A DNA stretch of 64,000 bases from DATLLN01 sp963809205 (GCA_963809205.1 CAWEIS010000025.1:124001-188000); one strand, 5' to 3'. Positions 18,204-27,555 are shown, numbered from the stretch's first letter. The notes: generated by a model from the sequence alone, not told the origin. Translations and numbers: made by a program.

Positions 18204-19721
18204 TCAGCTCGGGCCGAGCGAGCGCACCATCTCGAGGGTGTCCGCCTCGTCGGCCCGCTTGTCATCGCGGTAGCGCAGGACCCGGGCGAAGCGGAGGGTG
18301 ACGCCGCCCGGGTAGCGGGAGCTCTGCTGGACGCCGTCGAAGGCGATCTCGGCCACCAGCTCCGGCCGCACGTGCACGGCGATGCCCTCGCGGCCGGTCT
18401 CCAGCGCGAGCAGCTGCTCGGTCTGCCAGGCGAGCATCTCGTCGGTCAGGCCCTTGAACGTCTTGCCCAGCATCACGAAGCCGTCGCCGTCGCGGGCGCC
18501 GAGGTGCAGGTTGCTCAGCTTGCCGCGCCGCCGACCGTGGCCCCACTCTGCCGCCAGCACCACCAGGTCGAGCGTATGCCGCGGCTTCACCTTGATCCAG
18601 CCGGCGCCCCGCCGGCCCGCCTCGTACGGGACGTCCAGCGCCTTGACCAGCACGCCTTCGTGCCCGCGGGCCAGCGCGTCGCGCTGGAAGGCCTCGGCCT
18701 CGGCCGGGTCGGCGGTCACGATCCGCGGCACCCGCAGCTGGTCGGGCAGCACGGCGGCCATCAGCTCCGCGCGCTCGCTGCCGGGCAGGTCGAGCAGGTG
18801 GCGGCCGTCCAGGTGCAGGACGTCGAAGTAGAGCGGCGTCAGCGGCAGCTCGCGGCGCAGCTCCTCGCTCGGCGCCCGCCGCCCGAAGCGCGACGCCGTC
18901 ACCTGGAACGGGTGCGGCCGGCCGTCCTCGCGCAGCACGATGGCCTCGCCGTCCAGCACGATCGACGTGGCCGGCAGCGCCAGCACGCGCTCGACGATCT
19001 CCGGTACGCGGCTGGTGACGTCGTCCAGGCTGCGGGTGTAGACGCCGACTTCTCCGCCGTCGCGGTGCACCTGGATGCGGGCGCCGTCCAGCTTCCACTC
19101 GACCGCCGCCGGCAGGATCCGCTCGAGCGCGCCGGCCAGGTCGGGCGCCGTCCCCGCGAGCATCGGCAGCACCGGCCGGCCCACCTGGAGCTCGACGGCC
19201 CGCAGACCCTCGGCGCCCTGCTCGCGGGCGATCGCCGCGGCCTCGCCGGGGTCGCCCAGCAGCATCAGCGCGCGGCGCACGTCCGCCTGCTTGATCCTGA
19301 ACGCGGCGGCGATGGCGTCCGCTGCGACCGCCCGCAGCGCACCCTGCCGCACGTCGCCGGTGATCAGCGCGCGCAGGAACGCCTGCTCGGGCTCGGTCGC
19401 GCGGCTGAACAGGTCGTCGACCGCCTCCCGCCGTGCCGCCGCCGAGCCGCTGCCGGACAGCGCGGCCACGTGGTCGAACGCGGCGTCGACGTCCATCACC
19501 TCGAGCGACGGCTGCGCCGCGGGCGGCGGCAGCTCGCGGAGCGTCGCCCAGCCGACACCGAGCGGCCGCTGGCGCGGCTCGCCCGCCAGGAAGCCGACGC
19601 CGGCCCGCGTCTCGCCCTCCGGCAGGCCGGCAAAGCACTCCGCCAGCAACGCCACCTTCTCCTTGCGGGACGAGGTGGCGGCGACGGCGTTTGATGTCTC
19701 GACAACGGTCGCGAACCGCAT
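18204..19721 (-). CDS. ATP-dependent DNA ligase (LigB/archaeal type)
   Basis: Seals DNA nicks using ATP, additional to the NAD-dependent replicative ligase expected elsewhere. The 505-residue protein has the N-terminal DNA-binding domain (residues 1-185), the adenylation motif EWKLDGARIQVHR with catalytic Lys near residue 210, motif IVLDGEAIV, FDVLHLDG, EGVLVKALD and the C-terminal OB-fold motif GWIKVKPRHTLDLV. This domain order matches the ATP-dependent ligases common in actinobacteria and archaea, and no Ku or polymerase domain is fused. ATG 19721 was chosen; an in-frame GTG lies 6 nt upstream. It stands alone, divergent from the MFS gene. Confidence 0.93.
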   Translation of the reverse strand: MRFATVVETSNAVAATSSRKEKVALLAECFAGLPEGETRAGVGFLAGEPRQRPLGVGWATLRELPPPAAQPSLEVMDVDAAFDHVAALSGSGSAAARREAVDDLFSRATEPEQAFLRALITGDVRQGALRAVAADAIAAAFRIKQADVRRALMLLGDPGEAAAIAREQGAEGLRAVELQVGRPVLPMLAGTAPDLAGALERILPAAVEWKLDGARIQVHRDGGEVGVYTRSLDDVTSRVPEIVERVLALPATSIVLDGEAIVLREDGRPHPFQVTASRFGRRAPSEELRRELPLTPLYFDVLHLDGRHLLDLPGSERAELMAAVLPDQLRVPRIVTADPAEAEAFQRDALARGHEGVLVKALDVPYEAGRRGAGWIKVKPRHTLDLVVLAAEWGHGRRRGKLSNLHLGARDGDGFVMLGKTFKGLTDEMLAWQTEQLLALETGREGIAVHVRPELVAEIAFDGVQQSSRYPGGVTLRFARVLRYRDDKRADEADTLEMVRSLGPS

Positions 19722-19842
19722 CGACACCCGAGGGTAACCGGATGTTCATGCGCGGGCAACGTCCGGCCGATATCCTGAAGTGGACACCCGTGCACGCGTG
19801 CGCAGGTCCGGCACAGCCCCAGCACGGGCATCCCTCGACACC

Positions 19843-21165
19843 ATGAAGAACTCCTCGCTGAACACTCCCGTGAATCGTCTTGCCCTGTCTCAGGGCGTCG
19901 CCTACGCCGGCCGCGGCGCGGCGATGACCGCCCTGATCTGGGTGCTGTACGAGTCGACCGGCTCCGCCTGGTGGGTGTCGGGCGCGATGCTGGCCGTGTT
20001 CGGCGTCTCGACGGCCGTATCGCCGTGGTCCGGCCACGTCGGCGACCGCCACGACCGGCGCGTGGTGGTGCTGGCGTCCGCGCTGTTCGCCGCGTTCGGC
20101 TTCGCCGCGTGCGCCGTGCTGTCCGAGCTCAGCCTGACGCTGCCGATCATCGCCGTCATGGTGCTCGCCGCCTCGACGCAGGGCGCGCTGTCGGCCGCCG
20201 TCACCGGCGCCATCCCGGCGCTGGTCGCCGAGGAGGATCTGAGCGGCGCCAACGGCGTCGCCGGCGCGTTCAAGAGCGCCGGTTTCATGCTCGGCCCCGG
20301 GCTGGGCGGCGCGCTGCTGGCCGTCGTCGGACCAGCCGGCGTCTTCGCCGCCAGCGCCCTGCTGCTGCTCGGCGCCGTGGCCAGCGTCTGGCGGCTGCCG
20401 GGGACGTTCCGCGCGCAGCCGCATCCGGAGCACGGCGTGGGCAGCAGCCTCGACGGCTACCGCCGCCTGATCCGCGACCCCTGGCTGCGGCTGCTGACGA
20501 TCGCCTGGACGATCGTGATGATCGCCGTCGGCCCGGTGATCGTGGCCGAGGTGGTGCTGGCTGAGCAGTTCGCAGTCGGCTCGATCGGCTACGGGCTGAT
20601 CGCCGTCTTCTGGGACGGAGGCGGTGTGATCGGTGCGCTGATCGGCCGCCGCATCCCGCGCAGCCTCGAGCGGCTTGCGATCGTCGGCGGGTGCGTGGCG
20701 ATCGCCTTCGGCTTCGCCGTGGTCGGTCTGGCGCCGGTGTTCTGGCCGGTGCTGCTCGGCATGTTCACAGCCGGGCTGTTCGACGCCTTCGGTACCGTTG
20801 CCGCGCAGAACCTGATCCAGCGGCGGACTCCCGATCACCTTCGCTCGCGGGTGTCGGCCGCCCTCGACGCCGTAGTGGTCGGCGCCATGTCGCTGTCCTT
20901 CGCGCTGGGCGCTCCGCTGGTCGAGCTGCTCGGGCCCCAGGGCGTGTACCTGGCGGCCGCGGTGGCCTCCCTGGTCGGCGCGGGACTGCTCGTCCCGACC
21001 CTGCGCGGCACCCCGGTGCCGACCTTCGTGGCGGGCAGCCGCGCCGCCGTCACGGCGCGCGTCCGGCGCCCGGAGAGGGCGACGCCACCGCACGCGCACG
21101 AGCCTCGCGGAGGCCGGATGCGTCGCCTCGGCAGGCGATCGTTGCGCCGCCGTTCGGAACGGTGA
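19843..21165 (+). CDS. MFS transporter (exporter-like)
   Basis: Twelve-helix major facilitator of 440 residues. The loop motif GDRHDRRVVVLASAL (motif A, between helices 2 and 3) and a second-half GRRIPRSLERLAIV mark the two domains; the helix 5 region GAFKSAGFMLGPGLGGALLA resembles motif C of antiporters. The final ~45 residues are Arg-rich and cytoplasmic. Substrate is unknown; drug or metabolite efflux is the usual guess. ATG 19843 lacks a good Shine-Dalgarno; a TATCCT box at 19771-19776 is a candidate -10 with a ~60-nt leader. Confidence 0.88.
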   Translation: MKNSSLNTPVNRLALSQGVAYAGRGAAMTALIWVLYESTGSAWWVSGAMLAVFGVSTAVSPWSGHVGDRHDRRVVVLASALFAAFGFAACAVLSELSLTLPIIAVMVLAASTQGALSAAVTGAIPALVAEEDLSGANGVAGAFKSAGFMLGPGLGGALLAVVGPAGVFAASALLLLGAVASVWRLPGTFRAQPHPEHGVGSSLDGYRRLIRDPWLRLLTIAWTIVMIAVGPVIVAEVVLAEQFAVGSIGYGLIAVFWDGGGVIGALIGRRIPRSLERLAIVGGCVAIAFGFAVVGLAPVFWPVLLGMFTAGLFDAFGTVAAQNLIQRRTPDHLRSRVSAALDAVVVGAMSLSFALGAPLVELLGPQGVYLAAAVASLVGAGLLVPTLRGTPVPTFVAGSRAAVTARVRRPERATPPHAHEPRGGRMRRLGRRSLRRRSER

Positions 21166-21206
21166 CGATCCTGTAAGAAACCTTCGCGGCGTTCGCGAAC
21201 CGTTGC

Positions 21207-21212
21207 TAGGGT
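21207..21212 (+). promoter_or_regulatory. -10 box of a probable leaderless promoter (MMPL gene)
   Basis: TAGGGT ends 7 nt before the ATG at 21220, and no Shine-Dalgarno is present, the geometry of leaderless transcripts that are common in actinobacteria. The -35 region is weak. Confidence 0.5.
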
Positions 21213-21219
21213 GGCGGCC

Positions 21220-23511
21220 ATGAGCCTCGAAGAGCAACGCTCCAGACTGGAGGAAGAGCGCCGGATTGCGAACGCCGGCGGGCTGGCGCGCTGGGCCCGC
21301 GGATGCGCCACGCACCCCTGGCGAGTGGTCTTCGGCTGGCTCGGTGCGACCGTGCTCCTGATCGTCCTCGTCGCCGGTTTCCACGGGTCGCTGGCCAACG
21401 AGTTCTCGGTGCCGGGCACCGACTTCCAGAAGGCGACCGATCTGATCAAGGCGAAGTTCGGCGCCCAGGACGGCGCCGCTCTGCGCGTGGTCATGGCCGC
21501 ACCGCCGGGCGAGTCGCTGGATACGCCCGAGCGCAAGGCCGCGGTCGCCAAGATGGTGCAGATCGCGACGGACGGCGAGAAGTCGCTGGACAAGAATGCG
21601 GACAACGCGGGCTCGATCAAGGACCCGCTCGCGGCCGACTCGGGGCAGCTCTCGGACAGCGGCCGCGTCGCCTTCTTCGACGCGCAGTTCGACCAGACCG
21701 GATTCCAGCTGCCGCGCAACGACGTGGTCGATCTCGAGGATCAGCTGCGTGCCGCCGGCGAATCGGCGGGCATCCAGGTCGAGTTCACCGGCGAGGCCGA
21801 GAGCCCGCCGCCGGAGACCGGATCGAGCGAGATCATCGGGCTGATCGTCGCCTTCTTCATCCTGATGGTGCTGTTCCGCGCGCTGGTGCCGTCGCTGATC
21901 CCGCTGCTGTTCGCCGTGGTGGCGGTGGCGTCCGCGTTCCTGCTGCTGTACCTGGCAGCCCGGCTCTCGGACTTCAACACGATCACGCCGATCCTGGTGT
22001 CGATGATCGGCCTCGGCGTGGGCATCGACTACACGCTGTTCATCGTCACCAGATTCCGCCAGATGCTGCACGACGGGCTGACACCCCCCGAGGCCGCGGC
22101 CGCCGCCGGTGCCACCGCCGGGCGGGCCGTGATCTTCGCGGGCACCACGGTTGCGATCTCGATCACCGGCCTGGCCTTCATCGGCATCGACTTCATCACC
22201 AAGCTCGGCGTCGGCAGCGCCCTGGGCGTCCTCACCGCGGTGATCCTGGCCAACACGCTGCTGCCCGCCATCCTGTCGCTGCTCGGCCACAAGATCGATC
22301 GCGGCCGGCTGGGCATGAAGGCCGCCGACGAGTCACGCGAGGGCCAGTCCCGGACGCTGGTCGCCCGGTGGGGCCGGTTCGTCACGCGCAACGCCAGGTT
22401 CGTGCTGCCGGCCGTCCTGGTCGTGCTGTGCATCCTCGCCTTCCCGGTGCTCAGCGTGCGCCTCGGCCTGGCGGACTCGAGCACCGCGCCGAAGCAGCAG
22501 ACCACGCGCCAGGCGTACGACCTGCTGTCCGGCAAGGACGGCTTCGGCCCGGGCTTCACCTCGCCGATCCCGGTCGTGGTGGACATGCGCGACGACGCGC
22601 AGTCGGCATCCGACCTGGAGGCGGCCATCAAGCAGGTGCCCGGCGTCGCCCAGGTGGTCGCGCCGATCTACAACACCAAGGACAACACGCCGAACGGCGC
22701 CAGCGTCGCCATCATCAACGCCTACTCGAAGTACGCGCCTCAGGACGCGAAGACCGACGACATCGTGTCCGAGCTGCGCGACACCACGATCCCGAACACG
22801 CTGCAGGGGTCGAGCGCGCAGGCGTACGTGTCCGGCCAGAACGCGGCCTTCACCGACATCGGCGACCGCATCCTGTCCAACTCGCCGAAGTTCCTGCTGT
22901 ACATCATCGGCGTCACCTTCGTGCTGCTGGCGATGGCGTTCCGCTCGATCGTCGTCGCGGTGAAGGCCGCGCTGACGACGCTGATCTCGGCGCTGGTCGG
23001 CTTCGGCGTGCTGGTGTTCGTCGTTCAGATGGGCCACGGCATGGGGGTGATCGGGCTCGACCGCACCGGGCCGATCGAGAGCTTCGTGCCGCCGATCGCG
23101 TTCGCGATCATCTTCGGCCTGTCGATGGACTACGAGGTGTTCCTGATGAGCCGCATCCGCGAGGAGCACGTGCACGGGGCGGACACGCTGAACGCCGTGC
23201 GCGACGGCGTCTCCGGCGTCGGCAGGGTGATCGTGGCCGCGGCGCTGATCATGGCCACCGTGTTCTTCGCGTTCATGCTGAACCCCGACCGGGTGACCAA
23301 GGAGTTCGGGCTGCTGCTTGGCGTGGCCATCCTGACCGACGCATTGCTGGTGCGGATGACGCTGGTGCCGTCGTTGCTGACGCTGCTCGGCGAGCGCTCC
23401 TGGGCGATGCCCGGCTGGCTCGATCGCATCCTGCCGAACCTGACGATCGAGCCGCCGTCCGAGCGGTCCGGCGGCCCCACGCCAGAGCCGGCGCCGGCCG
23501 CCGGCGATTAG
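21220..23511 (+). CDS. MMPL/RND-family membrane exporter
   Basis: Proton-driven exporter of lipids or hydrophobic compounds, related to MmpL proteins. The 763-residue protein has two repeats, each with one helix, a large extracytoplasmic loop and five more helices. Charged residues in the membrane include the pair GVGIDYTLFIVTRFR (first half) and GLSMDYEVFLMSRIREE (second half), the Asp-Tyr pairs that relay protons in this family. ATG 21220 was chosen over GTG 21211 because of the -10 spacing. It is a single gene with no lipid-synthesis neighbours. Confidence 0.92.
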   Translation: MSLEEQRSRLEEERRIANAGGLARWARGCATHPWRVVFGWLGATVLLIVLVAGFHGSLANEFSVPGTDFQKATDLIKAKFGAQDGAALRVVMAAPPGESLDTPERKAAVAKMVQIATDGEKSLDKNADNAGSIKDPLAADSGQLSDSGRVAFFDAQFDQTGFQLPRNDVVDLEDQLRAAGESAGIQVEFTGEAESPPPETGSSEIIGLIVAFFILMVLFRALVPSLIPLLFAVVAVASAFLLLYLAARLSDFNTITPILVSMIGLGVGIDYTLFIVTRFRQMLHDGLTPPEAAAAAGATAGRAVIFAGTTVAISITGLAFIGIDFITKLGVGSALGVLTAVILANTLLPAILSLLGHKIDRGRLGMKAADESREGQSRTLVARWGRFVTRNARFVLPAVLVVLCILAFPVLSVRLGLADSSTAPKQQTTRQAYDLLSGKDGFGPGFTSPIPVVVDMRDDAQSASDLEAAIKQVPGVAQVVAPIYNTKDNTPNGASVAIINAYSKYAPQDAKTDDIVSELRDTTIPNTLQGSSAQAYVSGQNAAFTDIGDRILSNSPKFLLYIIGVTFVLLAMAFRSIVVAVKAALTTLISALVGFGVLVFVVQMGHGMGVIGLDRTGPIESFVPPIAFAIIFGLSMDYEVFLMSRIREEHVHGADTLNAVRDGVSGVGRVIVAAALIMATVFFAFMLNPDRVTKEFGLLLGVAILTDALLVRMTLVPSLLTLLGERSWAMPGWLDRILPNLTIEPPSERSGGPTPEPAPAAGD

Positions 23512-23514
23512 GGA

Positions 23515-24315
23515 CTAGGCGCCGCTCAGGTCGCGCCGCTCGAAGACGGCGACGGCCGCCGCCAGCACCACGGCCGCCGCTGCCGCCAGCACGGCCAGGT
23601 GGCCCCAGTCGACGCCGCTGGTCAGCGTCCCCTGCCCGGCGTAGTAGAAGCCGGACAGGTACCTGAACGGGTCGAGCCAGCCGGCGAGCGAGTGGAGCCC
23701 GGCGATCAGGTAGCCGACCGCGGCAACGGCGGCGGGCACGCCGATGGCGAAGCTGCGGTGCCGGGTGGCCGCTCCCACCAGCATGGCCAGCCAGCCGTGG
23801 AGCAGCGCGAGCAGGCAGATGCCGGCCGTGGCGCCGACCAGCCGGCCGGCGTTCAGGCCGAGGTCGACCAGCGCGTCGCCGATCAGCAGCGTGACGACGA
23901 TCGTGGCCGCGACGGCGAGCATCTCGATCAGCAGCCCCGCGGCCTTCCATCCGATCACCGCCCGGCGCGACACCGGCGCCGACACGACCAGCTCGAGCAG
24001 CCCCTGCTCCTCCTCGCCGGCGATCGTCGCCGCGCCGACGCCGATCGCCAGCACCAGGGCGAGCAGCGGCAGCATCAGGCTGAAGAGCTCCGTGTCCAGG
24101 AACCCCGGCCCGCTGGTGATGCTCAGCGTGTCGCCGATCCCGAGGAACGACTTGAGCACGTCGGGGTACTGCTTGAGCAGGTCGTCGAACTGCTGCGACC
24201 CGTGGATCGAGGGGAACACGGCGACGATCAGTGCGATGTAGGCGGCGATCCCGATCAGCCACCCGCCCAGCGTGCGTGCCCGGTCGCCGACGGCGCGGCG
24301 TAGCAGCTCAGGCAC
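23515..24315 (-). CDS. ABC-2 type exporter permease
   Basis: Membrane subunit of the exporter whose ATPase is encoded just upstream. The 266-residue protein has six hydrophobic segments, and EEEQGLLELVVSAPVSRRAVIGWK is the typical cytoplasmic coupling region of ABC-2 permeases. GTG 24315 has a strong AGGAGGG site 5 nt upstream and overlaps the ATPase stop by 8 nt. Substrate unknown; antibiotic or lipid efflux is usual for this type. Confidence 0.88.
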   Translation of the reverse strand: MPELLRRAVGDRARTLGGWLIGIAAYIALIVAVFPSIHGSQQFDDLLKQYPDVLKSFLGIGDTLSITSGPGFLDTELFSLMLPLLALVLAIGVGAATIAGEEEQGLLELVVSAPVSRRAVIGWKAAGLLIEMLAVAATIVVTLLIGDALVDLGLNAGRLVGATAGICLLALLHGWLAMLVGAATRHRSFAIGVPAAVAAVGYLIAGLHSLAGWLDPFRYLSGFYYAGQGTLTSGVDWGHLAVLAAAAAVVLAAAVAVFERRDLSGA

Positions 24316-25216
24316 CGCCGCCCTCCTGGTAGTAGGACAGGAAGATCTCCTCGAGGTCGGCCGGCTCCGAGACCACGTCCAGCACCTCGTGCCGCGCGGC
24401 GTGCTTGACCACCGCGTCGGCCGAGCCGCGCACGGACAGCCGGACGGTGGCGCCGTCGCCCTCCGCCGACTGCACGCCCGGCAGGCCGGCGAACTCGGCC
24501 GCGTCGACGGCCGCGCCGAAGGTCAGGCGCATGTGCCGGACGCTGCGGGCGAGCAGCGTCTCGACCGACTCGACGGCGACCAGCCGGCCGGCGCGGATGA
24601 TGCCGACGCGGCCGGCGACGTGCTGCACCTCGTCCAGCGAGTGCGACGACAGGAACACGGTGCGGCCGTCGTCCGCCGTCTCGCGCACCAGCGACCGGAA
24701 CGTCTCCTGGACGAGCGGGTCGAGCCCGCTGGTCGGCTCGTCCAGCACGGCCAGGCTGGGCCGGTGCATGAACGCCTGGATCAGGCCGATCTTCTGCCGG
24801 TTGCCCTTGGAGAGATCGCGCACCGGCCTGTCGAGCTGCCCGCCCAGGCGGTCGGCCAGCGTCGCGATCTCGCGCTCATGGCCGCCGCCGCGCAGGGCTG
24901 AGAGCGACGCCAGCTGCGCGCGGCCGGTGGCCCGCGGCCAGAGGCGCAGGTCGCCCGGCAGGTAGCCGACCGACCGGCGCGCCGTCCCGCCGTTCCCCCT
25001 GGTGTCCTGGCCCAGCAGCGCGGCGCGGCCGGCGGTCGGCCGGATCAGGTCGAGCAGGATGCGGATCAGCGTGCTCTTGCCGGCGCCGTTGGGCCCCAGG
25101 AAGCCGAACACCTCGCCCTGCTCGACGCGCAGGTCGACGTCCACCAGCGCCTGCACCTCTCCGCCGTACGTCTTGGAGAGGCCGGCCGTCTCGATCGCGG
25201 GCGTCCGCGAGCTCAT
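24308..25216 (-). CDS. ABC exporter ATP-binding protein
   Basis: Powers the ABC-2 permease at 23515-24315. The 302-residue protein has Walker A GPNGAGKSTL (about residues 41-50), a signature loop read as DLSKGNRQKIGLIQAF, Walker B LAVLDEPTSGLDPL and H-loop LSSHSLDEVQ. The C-terminal ~80 residues form the DrrA/NatA-type extension. ATG 25216 lies 21 nt from the divergent M42 start, leaving almost no leader on either side. Confidence 0.93.
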   Translation of the reverse strand: MSSRTPAIETAGLSKTYGGEVQALVDVDLRVEQGEVFGFLGPNGAGKSTLIRILLDLIRPTAGRAALLGQDTRGNGGTARRSVGYLPGDLRLWPRATGRAQLASLSALRGGGHEREIATLADRLGGQLDRPVRDLSKGNRQKIGLIQAFMHRPSLAVLDEPTSGLDPLVQETFRSLVRETADDGRTVFLSSHSLDEVQHVAGRVGIIRAGRLVAVESVETLLARSVRHMRLTFGAAVDAAEFAGLPGVQSAEGDGATVRLSVRGSADAVVKHAARHEVLDVVSEPADLEEIFLSYYQEGGGA

Positions 25217-25223
25217 CGTCCTG

Positions 25224-25229
25224 TAGCCT
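25224..25229 (+). promoter_or_regulatory. -10 box of a probable leaderless promoter (M42 peptidase gene)
   Basis: TAGCCT ends 8 nt before GTG 25238 with no Shine-Dalgarno between. The divergent ATPase gene starts only 8 nt upstream of this box, so the two promoters must overlap. Confidence 0.45.
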
Positions 25230-25237
25230 GCCACGTC

Positions 25238-26266
25238 GTGAGGGACACGGTCTTCTCCACGCTGTCGGCGCTCGCCGCGTGCCACTCGCCGAGCGGCGTC
25301 GAGGACGAGATCGACGCGCTGCTGGTGGAGCGTCTGGGCACACTCGGCCAGCCCACAGTTGACGGCGGAGGCAACATCGTTCTGCGGGTGCCCGGCCGGG
25401 AGCCGGGGCCGCTGCGGGCGGTGCTCGCCCACAAGGACGAGATCGGCGCGCTGGTCAAGCGGGTCGGCGACGATGGGCGGTTGTACTGCCAGACGCTGGG
25501 CGACGCCCACCCGTGGATCTGGGGCGAGGGGCCGGTCGACGTGCTCGGGCGGCACGCGCCGGTGCTCGGCGTGCTGTCGTTCGGCGCACGCCATGTGTCC
25601 GAGGAGTCGCCGCAGCGCAAGCAGCTCGACGACACGCCGCTTCGGTGGCGGGACGTCTGGGTGGAGACGAAGCTGGCGCCCGAGGCGCTGGCCGAGGCGG
25701 GCGTCGTGCCGGGCTCGCGCGTCGTTCCCACTCGCGCGCGCAAGCCGCCGGTGCGCCTGGGGGCGGAGGGCGAGTACGTCGCCGCCTATGCGCTGGACGA
25801 CCGCGCCGCGGTGGCCGCGCTGTTGCTGCTCGCCGAGCGGCTCTCGCCGCTCCACGACGTCGAGCTCGTGTTCACCGCCCGCGAGGAGATCGGCTGCCAG
25901 GGCGCCCAGTGGTACGCGCGGCGGACCGACGCCGAGGCGCTGCTGGCGCTGGAGGTGGTGCCGGTCGCCGTCGAGTACGGCCTCGAGCCGGGGCCGTCCC
26001 CGGTGATCATCCGCGGCGACAGCAACGGACCGCTGGACGACGGGCTGTCGGCCGAGCTGGAGGACGCCGCGGCCGCGGTCGGCCGCCCGGTGCGCCAGGT
26101 CGTGGTCAGCCGCTACGGCTCGGACGCGTCGAAGGTGCTGGGCACCGGCCGGGTCGGGCGCACCGCCTGCCTGGGCGTCGCGACCGAGAACACGCACGGC
26201 TTCGAGATCGCCCACCTGGACGCCATCGCCGGCTGTGTCGACGTGCTCGACCGGTGGCTCGGCTGA
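25238..26266 (+). CDS. M42-family metal-dependent aminopeptidase / glutamyl aminopeptidase
   Basis: Cytoplasmic dinuclear-metal aminopeptidase trimming peptides. The 342-residue protein shows metal-ligand segments in order: AHKDEIGALV (His near residue 65), YALDDRAAVAALL (bridging Asp near 186), the catalytic Glu pair in TAREEIGCQGA, LALEVVPV and ENTHGFEIAHLD (His near 320). Length is normal. GTG 25238 shares a very short divergent region with the ABC exporter genes. A 16-bp perfect palindrome directly after the stop probably ends transcription before the tRNA. Confidence 0.88.
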   Translation: MRDTVFSTLSALAACHSPSGVEDEIDALLVERLGTLGQPTVDGGGNIVLRVPGREPGPLRAVLAHKDEIGALVKRVGDDGRLYCQTLGDAHPWIWGEGPVDVLGRHAPVLGVLSFGARHVSEESPQRKQLDDTPLRWRDVWVETKLAPEALAEAGVVPGSRVVPTRARKPPVRLGAEGEYVAAYALDDRAAVAALLLLAERLSPLHDVELVFTAREEIGCQGAQWYARRTDAEALLALEVVPVAVEYGLEPGPSPVIIRGDSNGPLDDGLSAELEDAAAAVGRPVRQVVVSRYGSDASKVLGTGRVGRTACLGVATENTHGFEIAHLDAIAGCVDVLDRWLG

Positions 26267-26282
26267 GCCCGTCGCGACGGGC
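26267..26282 (+). terminator. Palindrome after the M42 gene
   Basis: GCCCGTCGCGACGGGC is a perfect 16-bp palindrome beginning at the base after the stop codon. It can form a hairpin with a tight GC loop; no T-run follows. It separates the peptidase gene from the tRNA. Confidence 0.5.
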
Positions 26283-26290
26283 GGCTGAGC

Positions 26291-26296
26291 TAAGAT
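26291..26296 (+). promoter_or_regulatory. -10 box for the tRNA gene
   Basis: TAAGAT lies 10 nt before the mature tRNA 5' end, suitable spacing for a short 5' leader removed by RNase P. A clear -35 is not seen. Confidence 0.45.
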
Positions 26297-26306
26297 CTGC
26301 CCTCCT

Positions 26307-26380
26307 GGCGGAGTAGCTCAGTCGGTTAGAGCAGCGGAATCATAATCCGCGTGTCGGGGGTTCGAGTCCCTCCTCCGCTA
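26307..26380 (+). tRNA. tRNA-Met (CAU), elongator type
   Basis: A complete 74-nt cloverleaf can be drawn: acceptor GGCGGAG/CTCCGCT (first pair G-U), D arm GCTC-AGTCGGTTA-GAGC, anticodon arm GCGGA-ATCATAA-TCCGC with anticodon CAU, variable GTGTC, T arm GGGGG-TTCGAGT-CCCTC, discriminator A. CCA is not encoded. The acceptor pairing rules out the initiator, which has an unpaired first base. CAU could also be lysidine-modified tRNA-Ile2, but the overall sequence resembles elongator Met. Confidence 0.93.
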
Positions 26381-26407
26381 TCGGAACTTCCGCTCAACCT
26401 CTTTGGG

Positions 26408-27388
26408 TCAAGCCGCGTCGACGGATCGCTCAACACTCGGCTCAGACGCGCCGTTCAGCACATCGATAGCGCCGACCTGCCGCTCGGGTCCGAGGTCGTG
26501 CCACAGCCGCCAGTAGCCACCAACACGCCTGCCGTAGGTCGTTGGCTTCTCGGCATACAGCGTCGCACCGAGCCGGTAGGCGCGGGACTGCAGGTCGCCA
26601 GCAGTGGAGTCCGCCAGTGCCGCGGCCCGATCTGCCTCGGGGCCACCGAACGCGTCCGGCTGGGAGCGAAGAAGCTCCGAGAGCACCGCGAGATCGTGAT
26701 CATCGCCCAGCGCCTCGGCGAGCTCGTCCAACCGCGCCTGCAACCCCGTCAGGACGCTCGGCGCGGCATCCACCAACAGCCTGGTCGCATACCACAAGTC
26801 CTTCTCACGCTTGCGCCACTCATGCCGTGACTCAACGTTTCCGTCGAACCTGGAGGCAACCATCGCCCTTCTCCCGCGGCCGTAGATTCGGGTCAGGCCC
26901 CTCTCCAGCACACGGCGATCGTGCAGCCGCCACTCCTGAGATGCGTCCCGCGCTCGCCACACCAGCTGAATCGCACGGACAATACGAGCCGCGCCATCGG
27001 CCACATCAGGTGACGCTTCATCCGCCCGTCGTTGCAGCTCCGACCGCACCGCGTCGAAGTCCCCGCCGAAGCCAACCAGCTTGTGGCTTGCCAGCAGCCG
27101 ATCGAACGTCGCCAAGATCGCATGAGCATCTCGCATCGGCGACAGCTCGGCAGCGGCCTCCCGCAGCGGCTTATTGACGTAGTCGAACGCACTCGGACCG
27201 ATCGCACCGCGAACCAAACGTGCCAGTCCACGCACCTTCTTACACCGCTTGCGTGCGTCGTGAACCGTCGCCTCGATCCCACGCGTCGACGGATCCGCCA
27301 ACCCGAGCATGGCACCGTCGAGCTGCTCCCGAGCAATCCGGCGCACGCCAACCGGCAACGGCTCACCAAACGTAAACGCGAATCCCAC
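26408..27388 (-). CDS. CHAD domain protein (polyphosphate-associated)
   Basis: CHAD domains are all-helical, rich in conserved His and Arg/Lys, and bind inorganic polyphosphate. The 326-residue protein carries the typical repeats VHDARKRCKKVRGLARLVR, REAAAELSPMRDAH, HEWRKREKDLWYATRLL and LDELAEALGDDHDLAVLSELL. It lacks a CYTH (triphosphatase) partner domain and none is encoded nearby. GTG 27388 is the apparent start. Base use differs from neighbours: many codons end in T or A (TTT, GTT, CGT, ATT), unlike the GC3-rich flanks, and it lies just after a tRNA, which suggests acquisition by transfer. Confidence 0.88.
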   Translation of the reverse strand: MGFAFTFGEPLPVGVRRIAREQLDGAMLGLADPSTRGIEATVHDARKRCKKVRGLARLVRGAIGPSAFDYVNKPLREAAAELSPMRDAHAILATFDRLLASHKLVGFGGDFDAVRSELQRRADEASPDVADGAARIVRAIQLVWRARDASQEWRLHDRRVLERGLTRIYGRGRRAMVASRFDGNVESRHEWRKREKDLWYATRLLVDAAPSVLTGLQARLDELAEALGDDHDLAVLSELLRSQPDAFGGPEADRAAALADSTAGDLQSRAYRLGATLYAEKPTTYGRRVGGYWRLWHDLGPERQVGAIDVLNGASEPSVERSVDAA

Positions 27389-27555
27389 CTACGCCACCAA
27401 CCGACCGCGCAGGCACCAACAGACGAGCCGGACCTCGCCAAACACCGAAACACTCCCCACCCGCGACACTCGCTCAGTCTACGGCTCGTCACGGACGCTG
27501 ATCGGAACGCCAGTCAACCGCTGCGGCTGCGCGAAGCGGCCGGCATGGATCACCG

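Noticed and set aside
18262..22290. Very long antisense open frame of 1342 codons across the ligase, MFS and MMPL genes
   Set aside because: It is antisense to three well-supported genes, is rich in Arg/Gly/His/Gln low-complexity, matches no family and is expected where GC3-biased genes leave few stops on the opposite strand.
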